This document shows, piece after piece, positions 9,725 to 19,610 of a stretch of DNA of 64,000 nucleotides. The stretch comes from Sphingobacteriaceae bacterium DW12 (lineage in GTDB: Bacteria > Bacteroidota > Bacteroidia > Sphingobacteriales > Sphingobacteriaceae), in the NCBI GenBank assembly GCA_000783305.1, contig JROE01000004.1, positions 248,001 to 312,000 of the forward strand, in the 5' to 3' direction. Below the pieces are notes generated by a model, which worked only from the letters and a program-made list of their open reading frames with translations, was not told the origin of the DNA and did no database searches. Made by a program: the position numbers and the translations under genes. The stretch's first letter is position 1. Each line of letters opens with the position of its first letter.

Positions 9725-11470
9725 TTAATCTCTTATATCCACAAATAATGGAGCCCAACTTTTTCCATCTAACTGCCATGAAACAGGTGTATTGATTCCC
9801 ATCCATTTATATATCATGAATGAAATATCTACCGAATTGGGCACTACACGGTAGAAAGCATAGGTAATTGGAGGTTTAAAATGACTCACCACATCTCCAA
9901 AACTCATCCAATTGTATGGGCCTGTAATCTTCATATCGCCAGCACGGCCTGTGACCTCTGTAAGTACGCTCTTGCCTACATCGTCATATCCCGGCCAATA
10001 ACCAATCAAAGCCGAATACTTGGGATGGGTTTCGTCAACGTGTGTTATGCCGGCTAGGTCTTTTACCTCCTTACGTGTGAAGGCGGTGTTGTAAACCTGC
10101 AAATTTGCCATCAAAACATCTGGATCAGCATTATTATTTCCTAGCCATCTCCCCATTGCCAGGGGAGATGCGTTATCTAGATTGTCCGAATCAGCAGTTG
10201 CTCCTTGATTAAATACACCATCTGTAAAAGCTCTTACAGAATCTGCATCTCCAGTACGATCGACAACGATGGTCATCGAGTGCCAATTTCCATCATTAAT
10301 CTGTGTCCCAAACACCTGCGAGCCGAGAGCAGAGTTAAATCCCCACGCCATCTTGCCATCCCTTACCTCACCAAACATATTCCAACCCGCCCCTGCAAAG
10401 CCTTCCACTCGCTTGGACAGGAAGATGGGATAGTTCCAATTACCTCCTGGAATATTGCTTTTTATGAACAGTGTGATAGTGAAATCTTTGTCATTTCCAA
10501 AATTAAAAGCGTTCACATCATCTAGTTTTGCATTTACTGGTGTAGCACCATAGGTAAATCGCAACGCATTTCCCCCAAATGGGATTTCCGTCGAGTTGGG
10601 TCTTGCCAATACCTTTTCGGCAAATTTAGGTGAGTAGAACATCGTAAACGTATTGCGTACGGGATCTCCATATACGGTATTGTCGATTACTGTAGTAGCT
10701 GCTTCGCCACCTTTGCTTGAGGTTATGACGACTAGCCACTCCTCTCGTTCGAATGAAGCTCTCTTTTCCATCGCTGTGATAAGTGCTTCGATCTTAGTAT
10801 CGATTTCCTTAACAGCATCAGCATAGAGAGGATCCGTACTTTCGTAGCTACTTTGCTTGCCCACCTCTTCTACATCTCCAAACTGGGCAAATACAATGTC
10901 GCTCTGTCCATTTTGCAATTCTTGTATGGTATTTTGCAAAGTCAAGGCATCGTCTCCAGCGAAGCTTTTTTGATTATCCGCATCTTTGGTCAAAGCTGCC
11001 CCTAGCTCATTCGAAGAAGTAAAGGCGACAGAAGTATACCCTTTGTTCTCTGCTTTTACACGAGCAAATAGCGTCGGAAACTCCGTCAATTTAGCCAAAG
11101 ACAAATCATCGGATACCACACCGTGTTTGTGCGCCTCTACCCCTGTAAGCAAGGTCGCCCAGCCCGACTCTTTGGTCATGACCGTCCGCGAGGTATCGGC
11201 TAATGCGCCGTATGTATAGAGTGATTTACGCTTTATTCTTTTGAGTGTTGGCGGCTCTAGATCCTGGACGGCTTTCCCCCGCAACCCATCAACCAATATA
11301 TACAATACCTTGGTACGCCCAGCCTCCGCGGGCAAGTCTGTAGGATATTCCTTTAATATTTTCGGAAAGTCTTTGTTGCAAGATATTGTCATCAACAGAC
11401 TTATTGGAATCAAAACCGCGTATGCGACACTTCGCATTTTATTTCCTATGGTTATAATTTGCTCTTTCAT
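9725..11470 (-). CDS. Lipoprotein with inactivated phosphodiesterase-like domain plus LamG and DUF4983-type C-terminus
   Basis: 581-residue paralogue of the 5912-7663 product with the same architecture. The signal peptide ends at LLMTISCNKD. The phosphodiesterase-like half keeps VLYILVDGLRG and GWATLLTGVEAHKHG, but the second metal motif, normally Thr-Ser-Asp-His-Gly, reads ITSSKGG, so both ligands are gone. LamG-like residues 300-480 include MAWGFNSALGSQVFGTQ, WHSMTIVVDRTGD and MANLQVYNTAFTRKEV. This strongly suggests a non-catalytic, binding role. It lies 11 bp downstream of the delta-60 protein and 14 bp upstream of the M60 start. Confidence 0.75.
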   Translation of the reverse strand: MKEQIITIGNKMRSVAYAVLIPISLLMTISCNKDFPKILKEYPTDLPAEAGRTKVLYILVDGLRGKAVQDLEPPTLKRIKRKSLYTYGALADTSRTVMTKESGWATLLTGVEAHKHGVVSDDLSLAKLTEFPTLFARVKAENKGYTSVAFTSSNELGAALTKDADNQKSFAGDDALTLQNTIQELQNGQSDIVFAQFGDVEEVGKQSSYESTDPLYADAVKEIDTKIEALITAMEKRASFEREEWLVVITSSKGGEAATTVIDNTVYGDPVRNTFTMFYSPKFAEKVLARPNSTEIPFGGNALRFTYGATPVNAKLDDVNAFNFGNDKDFTITLFIKSNIPGGNWNYPIFLSKRVEGFAGAGWNMFGEVRDGKMAWGFNSALGSQVFGTQINDGNWHSMTIVVDRTGDADSVRAFTDGVFNQGATADSDNLDNASPLAMGRWLGNNNADPDVLMANLQVYNTAFTRKEVKDLAGITHVDETHPKYSALIGYWPGYDDVGKSVLTEVTGRAGDMKITGPYNWMSFGDVVSHFKPPITYAFYRVVPNSVDISFMIYKWMGINTPVSWQLDGKSWAPLFVDIRD

Positions 11471-11481
11471 AATCGTCAGCC

Positions 11482-13098
11482 TTAATCTTTTATTTCCAAT
11501 TTAACAATACCCGATATAATCTTCTTTTCCACGACTCCAATCGCTCCCCCTAATAAAATGGCAGGATGTCCAAGCGAAGAAGTAGTTTCCACGACCGTAT
11601 TGACCATACCACCAAAGAGACCTATATTATTGTATTTCTGCTCTGCTGTACCATCTGCATTTAGAATCAACAAGTTCGACCGTTTAACGCCGTCATACTT
11701 ATCCACGCTTCCTGACAATAAAACTTTGCCACTATTCAAGATATAACCATAATAAAAGAAACTCTCGCCTATGTCTTTCAACTTGAAGGTTGGATCTAGC
11801 GAGCCATCTTCATTTAGTACGACTACACCTTTCGCAGGTTGTCCATTGAAGGACGTAAATCGCCCAGTGATAATCATTTTTTTACGATTTTCATTGTATT
11901 GAATAGAAAATATAGCGTCATTGGCACCAGTCCCAACAGCAAAACCGGCATCGACTTTACCCGTGGCATCAATTTTCATAATACGTGGTACTGCCTTTTG
12001 ATTATAGCTTGTAAAAGATCCCACTACGACAATATTGTCCCCGCTTAATTTTACAGCATCCGTTATTTCACCATTGGCACCTACGTTACTATAGTTGAAA
12101 GCAGAATCAAGTGTGCCATCAGAGGTAATGCGCATGATATGACGCGCAGGAGTCAATACTTCTCTTTTTTGATCGCGAGATGAATACCGATAATCAACAC
12201 GCGTGTGATAGTGAAAACCTCCAATTGCCACTATTTTATTGTCGGCAACAGTAAATACACGCCTCACAGATCCGCCTTGGACAGTTCCACCCCCTATTCC
12301 CCCCATCGTACCGGCATTGAGTGCCGATACCGTATCCAATCCATTCTCAGGTTTATCTGTCGAGTTCAGCAGTTCCACAACTACAGAATCTATCTTGCCA
12401 TCAGCATTAAGGCGCACAAGATTATTGAGGGACCTGTTGTGAAACTTAGAAAAGGAGCCCCCAACGACAAACATGTTATTTTGCCTTTTTATATCAGACA
12501 CCACCCCATCAAATCCTTTTCTAAATTCAAAGCCTGTTCCTGTCTTTCCGAGGCTGTTAATAAAATGGATTCCATTTCTGAAGACTGTGCTACTTGCTTC
12601 ATTCTCATAGTTCGTAAAAAAACCACCAATTAAATAACCTCCAGAATGGGAAAGTATAGTATTCACCCCTCCATTAAAGCCATTCACTACGTCAAAATTA
12701 TTATCTACTGACACATTCCCTTCGATGAGCAATCTAGGTCCATAGAACAACTGGTCTTTCATCTTTATTTTGGCAGTTCCCGAACTGATTAGCTCAGGTA
12801 CAATAACCTGAATAGTGGAATCACTTAGTGACTTTACCACTACAGGAACATCATTGATCGTAAAGTCAAATTGTCCCTCATATTGTTTGAGCCCTTTGAC
12901 AAAATAGGTTACCTCCGCTCCAGGCTCAGCCAACTCCGGGTCTGAATAAGCCTTGGTAAATGCTACCCCCAAAGGCTCCTTCCCTCCTTCATACGGATCT
13001 TTGCCTATCTCCACTTCTTTTGTACAAGATAGCACACAAGTCACGGTGCAAATCGTAGCAAGAAAAATGGTTTTTTTAATAGAAACAATACTTCTCAT
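11482..13098 (-). CDS. Surface lipoprotein with IPT/TIG-like domain and delta-60 repeats (DUF5008-like)
   Basis: 538-residue lipoprotein (lipobox TCVLSCTKE). Residues about 40-125 resemble an IPT/TIG Ig-like domain (FTINDVPVVVKSLSDSTIQV). The rest holds repeated blades such as VVGGSFSKFHNRSLNNLVRL, VVVGSFTSYNQKAVPRIMKI and IITGRFTSFNGQPAKGVVVL, each followed by D/N-x-D/T-G-x-[LVI]-D. These are delta-60 repeats, probably forming a beta-propeller. The family is typical of SusCD loci in Sphingobacteriaceae. The likely role is binding polymeric substrate on the cell surface. Spacing to both neighbours is 10-20 bp, so it is in the same operon. Confidence 0.75.
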   Translation of the reverse strand: MRSIVSIKKTIFLATICTVTCVLSCTKEVEIGKDPYEGGKEPLGVAFTKAYSDPELAEPGAEVTYFVKGLKQYEGQFDFTINDVPVVVKSLSDSTIQVIVPELISSGTAKIKMKDQLFYGPRLLIEGNVSVDNNFDVVNGFNGGVNTILSHSGGYLIGGFFTNYENEASSTVFRNGIHFINSLGKTGTGFEFRKGFDGVVSDIKRQNNMFVVGGSFSKFHNRSLNNLVRLNADGKIDSVVVELLNSTDKPENGLDTVSALNAGTMGGIGGGTVQGGSVRRVFTVADNKIVAIGGFHYHTRVDYRYSSRDQKREVLTPARHIMRITSDGTLDSAFNYSNVGANGEITDAVKLSGDNIVVVGSFTSYNQKAVPRIMKIDATGKVDAGFAVGTGANDAIFSIQYNENRKKMIITGRFTSFNGQPAKGVVVLNEDGSLDPTFKLKDIGESFFYYGYILNSGKVLLSGSVDKYDGVKRSNLLILNADGTAEQKYNNIGLFGGMVNTVVETTSSLGHPAILLGGAIGVVEKKIISGIVKLEIKD

Positions 13099-13117
13099 AA
13101 TTTACTTCGATTAATAA

Positions 13118-13858
13118 TTAATTGGTCCGTGGACTAACTCCTGTTGCATACACCTTATCAATAAAATCACGATTGTTGAATCCAAAACCGTGTTTACTAA
13201 ATTGCAGCACATGTACACTGCCGTTGTGTGGCTGAATATCAGAAGTAGCGACAGGAGCCACACCTAAACCGCTTATACTAAAACTATTCATACTCGAAAT
13301 ATGTAGCTGTCTATATCCCGCATACTTCACGATTTGCTTTACTCCTTCTGAATTGGTCGTGATGACATCGTTGTAAATCACTCCAACATTCATTGGTTCA
13401 TCATTATAGGTCAAGTATATCTGCCCCGGAAATGCAATCATATTCAAGGTGTCCAACTGTGGAAAGTCCTTTAAAATATATTTATCCCGCATCATATACA
13501 TCCCTAGGAAGTGTTTCCATACCGATGGCTTGATTTGTTCCAATTCTACGACTGTATCACGGCCATCCAGATATAAATTACGATTCAGACTTCTTAAGGT
13601 CTTACCAATAGACGCATTGGGTGGCGCAAAGAAGGTAATCTCTTCATTCTCGAGTGTGGGTTCCAGTCCTGCAATCTTTACAATTCGCACCAATGTATCA
13701 AAAAGCTCAGGTCGGGATTCCAGAAAATCCATAATCGTCCCATTAAATTTCGGATCGTGTATACCACCGTCTTGGTAATAATCCTTCTTACATGCCGACA
13801 ATAGTAATATTGTCATCAGTAATGCTCCTATATATTTAAAATACCTCTTCATTATCAT
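13118..13858 (-). CDS. Fasciclin-domain lipoprotein (second module)
   Basis: 246 residues with a lipobox (LLLSACKKD) and one fasciclin (FAS1) domain: FNGTIMDFLESRPELFDTLV, then EEITFFAPPNASIGKTLRSL near residues 72-95. FAS1 domains mediate adhesion or protein binding at surfaces. The gene follows the SusD gene by five bases, and the same SusC-SusD-fasciclin order occurs in the first module (19611-20282). This suggests the protein is an accessory of the SusCD complex. Confidence 0.82.
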   Translation of the reverse strand: MIMKRYFKYIGALLMTILLLSACKKDYYQDGGIHDPKFNGTIMDFLESRPELFDTLVRIVKIAGLEPTLENEEITFFAPPNASIGKTLRSLNRNLYLDGRDTVVELEQIKPSVWKHFLGMYMMRDKYILKDFPQLDTLNMIAFPGQIYLTYNDEPMNVGVIYNDVITTNSEGVKQIVKYAGYRQLHISSMNSFSISGLGVAPVATSDIQPHNGSVHVLQFSKHGFGFNNRDFIDKVYATGVSPRTN

Positions 13859-13863
13859 TAAAA

Positions 13864-15375
13864 CTAGTTCCAGAAATTATTAAGTGTCATAAACGGATTA
13901 TTGAGCAATGCATCCTTATGTATAGGCCAAGTCCACCCACCAGAATTGAAGGCTACGACGTTCATTGGCCTGGAAGTATAGTCTGAATTGACTACCTTTT
14001 TAGTCCTTACCAAGTCATAGTAAAAATGTCCCTCTCCCATCAATTCGCGCACCCGCTCCCACCATATAAAGTCCTTCAATTCCTCTCCCGTTTCTGTCTG
14101 AGCAAGCTTTGCTCCAGCTCTCCGACGTATCATATTGACTGCCTCGCGAGCTTCATCTTCACGATTCAACTCAGCCAACGCCTCTGCTCTTAGCAGTATA
14201 GGATCGGCATATCGAAAGACAATCTGATTATCATCGGGGTTGTAATCCTCCCCTTCTTCCATAAATACATTCACAAATTTCAACATCTGCATCATCCCAT
14301 CGGTATTGTAGATATATTCGTCAAACCAGACTGTTTTACGTTTGTCCTGTTCACCACGAGGATACAGTGTTTCCATGAACTTTGTATCATAGTAGATATA
14401 GGAGCGGGTAGTTACTTTATTAGGTGCTCGCAGTACATAATCCGCAAATGTGGCCGATAGATGGAAAGTTTCACCAAAATTCAAGTTTTGAACGATTTCA
14501 AAAAGCCCTTCCTTAGTCCTCCCTTTAAAAATCTCCTTGGTTCGCTCTAATGGTAACAATTCATAGGCCCCCCCATTGGTCAAAATCTCACCACCCAATT
14601 CCGCTACTTTTTGGTAATACGGAGTCTTATCTTCTGTTGTAAATCCCGCAATCCACATATTCATGTGCATCATCAAGGTAATACCCGCGCCGCGCATAGC
14701 CCGTACGGCCACAATAGACGGATCATCATACGTCCAAGGTAGATTTTTATAATGCTGCTCCATATCTGCTAGCCCATTCTTCAACACTTGGATCATGTTG
14801 GTACGTGGCAAGGGCGAACTTTGGTAGGCTTCAGTATAATACGGAATATCACCATACAGGCGCACCATAAAGAAATAGGCTAAATTTCGCAAGAATACAG
14901 CCTCTGCTCGATAAGCATCACGTTGTCGATCCGATAATATGGAGCTTTCCATTTGCCCAACTTCATAATAAAGAATATTTGCCGATTGCGCCATTTTATA
15001 AAAAAGGTTCCAACGCGTAATCTTGTCAAACCCAAAATAACTGAAGTCCCCATATATGGCCGCATTAAGGTTGTTGTTCATCACATGCGAAATATAATCT
15101 CGCCCTGCTCCGGAAGTCGCTGACGTACGATTGATAGGGGCACATCTCAAATCACCGGATGCTGGGAAAAACATCATTTGCATAGTAGCATCTCTGAACG
15201 TATTGTATATGCCTTGAACATACTGATTGACATCCCGCTCCCGCTTCCAATAATTATTACCCGATAGGTCATCAATAGGAGTCAAGTTCAAAAACTCCTT
15301 CCCACAAGAAGAAATCGTAAACAGTGACGCTGTGAGAAAGATATATATGATTGTTTTAATTCCTTGGTATTTCAT
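13864..15375 (-). CDS. SusD/RagB-family nutrient-binding lipoprotein (second module)
   Basis: I place the start at the Met at 15373-15375 (MKYQGIKTIIYIFL), eight codons inside the longest ORF, because this leaves a typical lipoprotein signal (TISSCGKE) and avoids overlapping the SusC gene. The protein is about 503 residues. It has the SusD hallmarks: the LTPIDDLSGNNYW start, the TPR-like helices (RAEAVFLRNLAYFFMVRLYG), the ILLRAEALAELNREDEA and ELMGEGHFYYDLVR motifs, and the C-terminal aromatic NNFWN. SusD lids the SusC channel and captures substrate at the surface. Confidence 0.93.
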   Translation of the reverse strand: MKYQGIKTIIYIFLTASLFTISSCGKEFLNLTPIDDLSGNNYWKRERDVNQYVQGIYNTFRDATMQMMFFPASGDLRCAPINRTSATSGAGRDYISHVMNNNLNAAIYGDFSYFGFDKITRWNLFYKMAQSANILYYEVGQMESSILSDRQRDAYRAEAVFLRNLAYFFMVRLYGDIPYYTEAYQSSPLPRTNMIQVLKNGLADMEQHYKNLPWTYDDPSIVAVRAMRGAGITLMMHMNMWIAGFTTEDKTPYYQKVAELGGEILTNGGAYELLPLERTKEIFKGRTKEGLFEIVQNLNFGETFHLSATFADYVLRAPNKVTTRSYIYYDTKFMETLYPRGEQDKRKTVWFDEYIYNTDGMMQMLKFVNVFMEEGEDYNPDDNQIVFRYADPILLRAEALAELNREDEAREAVNMIRRRAGAKLAQTETGEELKDFIWWERVRELMGEGHFYYDLVRTKKVVNSDYTSRPMNVVAFNSGGWTWPIHKDALLNNPFMTLNNFWN

Positions 15376-15385
15376 AAGTTGATGA

Positions 15386-18300
15386 TTAAAATTGAACATT
15401 TAAGCCTACTGTATAGGTTCTTCTATTCGGATATCCATTTGACGAATCCCTACCCATCGAGGTAACCATCTCTGGATCCGGGCCAGAATAGCGGCTGAAG
15501 GTATAAATATTGCCCGCCGTCAGATACAATCGTAGTGACGAGATTCCCAACCGCTTGATAAATCTCTCCCGGTCAAAGTTGTAAGCCAACGTCGCTGATT
15601 GAAACTTAACGTAGGAGCCATCCTCCATAAATAAGGTCTGGTCATATCGATAAGGATCATATAATGTATATCGTGTAAAGTCAAATGGATTAGGGTAATA
15701 CGCATCATCTCCAGCCATTCTCCAGATATCATATTTATCCAAGGGCACCAGTGCTCCTGGATTTTTTTCCTTTGGATCTGCACGACTGTTGTCTGGATCG
15801 GCATAATTACGGAATCGATCCGCTAACGCATTATTCATAATATCCCGCTTGATGCTGAAGAAGAAATCCGCACGAAGAGACCATTCCTTATATTTAGTAA
15901 AGGTGTTGAAACCACCCGTCAGTATCGGAAGGGAGTTACCTACATACACATAGTCATTCTCATCCAATACATAATCACCATTGATATCTGTCCAGATTGG
16001 ATCCCCGGCCCTAAAGAAAGCTCCCTCTGTAACAGCATTCCCTGCACGATATTTCAATCCAGTGAGTGGATTTACAGGGACCTCATCGTCGGTTTTATAT
16101 ACTCCGTTATAATGCAGGAGTACATTTGTTCGGGAATTTATCCCTAGGCGAAACAATGTTGTCAGGTTCGTCACATTGGGATCAGCTTCTGAAAACTGTC
16201 TTACACCATCCGGCAAAGCCGTGACATAATCCTTATTTAAAGCGCCGTTGGCCGAGATAGTCATATCCCAATTGTCATTTTCAAACTTTGGTCGGTAATA
16301 GACCATCAACTCATGTCCCATGTTGACCATACTGGTTTCGTTGGTCTTTACACTCTCAAAAGCATTGTGATTGGCAATCTTCTTTTCACGCAAAATCTGA
16401 TCGGATTGTTTGTAATAGGTTTCATAAACCATGGTTAATCGACTGTTCCAGAATCCCAATTCAATTGCTCCATTCAACTGTGTCGTTTTCTGTGGTACCA
16501 ATTGGATATTGGGGACCGACTTCATGACCAACTGCGTACCGGGCTGATTATTGTAAGTACCACCACTCGTATAGCGACCATATACATCATATATAGTGCC
16601 CGAAGGTGCGATATTTTTTCCCCAACTACCTCTGATCCATCCATAGGACAGCCAATCTACATCTTGCATAAATGACTCTTCTTTAAAGTTCCACCTCGCT
16701 CCAATCGAAGGATTGTGTGACCAAGGGTTAATATTACCGGTAGCCGAAGTCCCATCGACACGATAGGTAAACTCCATAACATATCTCGAATCATAATTAT
16801 AATTGGCCGCCCCCGAGTAGCTCAGCAACCGTTGCTCAGCAATGTTGTTCAACGTTCCTCCGCGGGTGATGCGCGTATTGTATCCTAGTGCTGATGTAAT
16901 CTGATCACTTGGTGTGCCATTTAATCGCATAGCATCTGCTCTGAAATTATTGAATTCCATTTCGGAAAAACCATAGATTAAAATATTGTGCTTCTCTGCA
17001 AATGTCTTTGTGAAAGACAACATGTTCCGATTGTACAATTTGTCTCGACGATCATTATACGAATAGATTTCCGAGCTATTGGCGTTCAGTGCTTCCGGTA
17101 GAAAGCGATCCTTGGTTGAAAAAGTATAGTTATAACTTATGGTAGAGGTACCGATTAGTCCTTCAATAGGTTGATATTGCAGTTCCACTTGATTGACAAT
17201 GTTTCCGGTTTTATTATCATCGTCCACGGATAGGGCAGCCATTGCGACATTACTAGCCGAGGAGAAAGATGGCGGTGGTAGCAGCGACGTTGTATTTGCC
17301 GCAGTCCCGACCCCAGATTGGTTAAAAGCATTGCCACTTCCCGTGCTGTTTTTTCCCAAACTCGTGTTAACATAGGCCGACATCATGAACTTTGGACTTG
17401 GCCTATATTGCATGTTCATCTGCAACGTATAGCGGTTGAAGCCTGTATTTTGAATAATTCCTTTTTCTTGGTAGAACCCACTGTTCAACTTGTAATTGAA
17501 CTGTTGACTTCCTCCAGAGATGTTCACGTTTTGCGAATGGTTGATGGTGTTCCGATAAAATAGGCGTTGCCAATCAGTAGAATTATTGTAGTACACATTA
17601 TTACTATCTGCCAAAAAAGGGGTATTATTGATTCGCTCCAAAGCAGCCCTATAAGTGGAGTCATACTGCAAAATCTGCATGACCCGCAATCTTCGCTCTG
17701 CAGCGCCACCAATCACATCCCTTAACGTCGGAACGGTATTTAAAAATAATTGCGAGGTGTATTGAACAATAGGTATGCTGGAGTTTCCTCTTTTGGTTTG
17801 GACCAAGATAACACCGTATGCACCTCTAGACCCATAAAGAGCCGTTGCTTGGGCATCTTTCAACACCACGACCGATTCAATGTCCTCTACCGGAATCAGC
17901 GATAAGGGACTGACACCTGGAGAGGCAGATTCAAATCCATACTCATATCCTGTATTTTCATCTAATGGAACTCCATCTATGACAAACAGCGGGGCGGTAG
18001 GTGTCAAAAATGCATTATCTCCTGAACCAGAGACGTTCAGATTAGAAACCCCTCTAATAGCCATAGAACCTCGCATTCCAGGCGTTCCATTGTTCATTTG
18101 AATATTTAGACCTGCAACCTTACCTTGTAATAAATCGGTAAAACTCGCTGCAGGTACGTCTTGGATTTCTTTACCGCTGATCACCACGGCAGATCCTGTT
18201 AAGGACTCCTTTTTACGCGCCTGATAACCAACCACTACTGCTTCTTCGAGCATCTGATCGCTTTCTTTCATGCTGACGTTGTACACGCGCTTGCCAGCCT

Positions 18301-18553
18301 GTACTTGTATTCTCTGCTCTTCAAATCCGATACTTTTAAATATTAGCGTTGCATTCGCCGGTACGCTAACACTAAATGCCCCCGCCGTATTGGTACTACC
18401 CAACACCTTCTTGGACGAGCCCAATAAGATGGTCACATTGGCCAATGGTTGGTTATTTCCCGTTCTGACGGTGCCCATTATCGCCTCCTGTGCCCACAAA
18501 GATTTGCTGCACAGCATGCATATGGATAGCAAAATAAGATATATATTCTTCAT
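15386..18553 (-). CDS. SusC/RagA-family TonB-dependent outer-membrane transporter (second module)
   Basis: 1055 residues. A signal peptide (MKNIYLILLSICMLCSKSLW) is followed by a CarboxypepD_reg-like domain (about 25-100, IMGTVRTGNNQPLANVTILL), the TonB-box-like EEAVVVGY, the plug domain (VPAASFTDLLQGKVAGLNIQ, VLKDAQATALYGSRGAYGVI) and a 22-strand barrel ending in RRTYTVGLNVQF with a terminal Phe. It imports oligomers across the outer membrane with energy from TonB-ExbBD. It is 21 bp downstream of the DUF5007-like gene and directly upstream of its SusD partner. Confidence 0.96.
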   Translation of the reverse strand: MKNIYLILLSICMLCSKSLWAQEAIMGTVRTGNNQPLANVTILLGSSKKVLGSTNTAGAFSVSVPANATLIFKSIGFEEQRIQVQAGKRVYNVSMKESDQMLEEAVVVGYQARKKESLTGSAVVISGKEIQDVPAASFTDLLQGKVAGLNIQMNNGTPGMRGSMAIRGVSNLNVSGSGDNAFLTPTAPLFVIDGVPLDENTGYEYGFESASPGVSPLSLIPVEDIESVVVLKDAQATALYGSRGAYGVILVQTKRGNSSIPIVQYTSQLFLNTVPTLRDVIGGAAERRLRVMQILQYDSTYRAALERINNTPFLADSNNVYYNNSTDWQRLFYRNTINHSQNVNISGGSQQFNYKLNSGFYQEKGIIQNTGFNRYTLQMNMQYRPSPKFMMSAYVNTSLGKNSTGSGNAFNQSGVGTAANTTSLLPPPSFSSASNVAMAALSVDDDNKTGNIVNQVELQYQPIEGLIGTSTISYNYTFSTKDRFLPEALNANSSEIYSYNDRRDKLYNRNMLSFTKTFAEKHNILIYGFSEMEFNNFRADAMRLNGTPSDQITSALGYNTRITRGGTLNNIAEQRLLSYSGAANYNYDSRYVMEFTYRVDGTSATGNINPWSHNPSIGARWNFKEESFMQDVDWLSYGWIRGSWGKNIAPSGTIYDVYGRYTSGGTYNNQPGTQLVMKSVPNIQLVPQKTTQLNGAIELGFWNSRLTMVYETYYKQSDQILREKKIANHNAFESVKTNETSMVNMGHELMVYYRPKFENDNWDMTISANGALNKDYVTALPDGVRQFSEADPNVTNLTTLFRLGINSRTNVLLHYNGVYKTDDEVPVNPLTGLKYRAGNAVTEGAFFRAGDPIWTDINGDYVLDENDYVYVGNSLPILTGGFNTFTKYKEWSLRADFFFSIKRDIMNNALADRFRNYADPDNSRADPKEKNPGALVPLDKYDIWRMAGDDAYYPNPFDFTRYTLYDPYRYDQTLFMEDGSYVKFQSATLAYNFDRERFIKRLGISSLRLYLTAGNIYTFSRYSGPDPEMVTSMGRDSSNGYPNRRTYTVGLNVQF

Positions 18554-18574
18554 AATTACGATTCTTAATTGGTT

Positions 18575-19609
18575 CTACTTTTCGTCTTCGAATTTGGGCG
18601 TCTCATTTCCGAACCTAATTTGGATTTCCCAATGGCCTTCCTCAAAAATTGCATATTCCAATCCTATTTCAGATTCCTGTCTAAATCCTCCAAATCCTAT
18701 TCTGCTGTATCTAAATGAGACATTTGCTAATTTCCCATCCTGAGTTGTATAGCGTGTCCGTTTAGAAATCAAAGGCATAGGGTAGGCCACCTGATACACC
18801 ATCTTTTTATCTACCAGTTTACGATCAAAGCCGTGAACCAAATTGTCCCAATCGGTTTGGTTGAAGAGCATCGGATCGATGTAGTTGTTCAAAGAATCTA
18901 CAAAACTGAAAGTCAAGCTGTTTCCGGGTGCCTTATTGTCCACATCTTTACGGAAATACACCCTGACGTTGAATATTGGATCCCGCTCGCCATAGAGATT
19001 TCGCATGCGATTTGGATACACAAATGAATTCAGTGCAACCCCTGTTATCGCATTGTAGATAGAAGGGGTATAGGGCATCTCTTTGTAGGGTTTGAGCTTC
19101 ATATTACGGACATACTTACGCCCACCGTTATTTTGGATTTCGACATCAAATACATATCCAGAATCTGGAATCGTCTTCACGATATTCGAGTTACCACTGT
19201 CCCAAAAAATGATATCGCCAGAATTCTTCCCAATCTCAAGCATTGGGCGGTACTCCACTTTTCGTTTGCTTTCTATCTCAGCCAATGACTTCTCTTCGCC
19301 CGAATATTCCTTTTTCCAGATTTTTACCGGAAACTTGTCCATTAATTCAGTCGGGATCTCCCCCTTGGTCGTCCGGACATTTACCAAAGCAAATTGCAGG
19401 GGCTGCGAAGTATTGGTGCCTACATATGCCGCATTTTCATAGATATTCTTTATACCCAATATGGGATTAAATTCCTTGGTTGTATAGTCGACCTCTGAGC
19501 CCAATGAATCTCTATTTTCAGGTATATATTTTTTACAAGCCTGCAACGCGATGACCATTCCCACTATCGTAAGGATACGGCATAGATTAGTTAGATACGT
19601 GGATTTCAT
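18575..19609 (-). CDS. DUF5007-like lipoprotein
   Basis: I start at the ATG at 19607-19609, one base after the fasciclin stop (TAATATG); the longest ORF begins with a TTG four codons earlier inside the upstream gene. About 344 residues with a lipobox (VIALQACKKY). The mature protein has no catalytic motif I recognise. Length, position and motifs such as NPILGIKNIYENAAYVG and the C-terminal FEEGHWEIQIRFGNETP match what I remember of DUF5007, a family found in Bacteroidota SusCD loci. It lies between a fasciclin gene and a SusC gene and is probably a surface accessory of the uptake system. Confidence 0.65.
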   Translation of the reverse strand: MKSTYLTNLCRILTIVGMVIALQACKKYIPENRDSLGSEVDYTTKEFNPILGIKNIYENAAYVGTNTSQPLQFALVNVRTTKGEIPTELMDKFPVKIWKKEYSGEEKSLAEIESKRKVEYRPMLEIGKNSGDIIFWDSGNSNIVKTIPDSGYVFDVEIQNNGGRKYVRNMKLKPYKEMPYTPSIYNAITGVALNSFVYPNRMRNLYGERDPIFNVRVYFRKDVDNKAPGNSLTFSFVDSLNNYIDPMLFNQTDWDNLVHGFDRKLVDKKMVYQVAYPMPLISKRTRYTTQDGKLANVSFRYSRIGFGGFRQESEIGLEYAIFEEGHWEIQIRFGNETPKFEDEK

Positions 19610-19610
19610 A

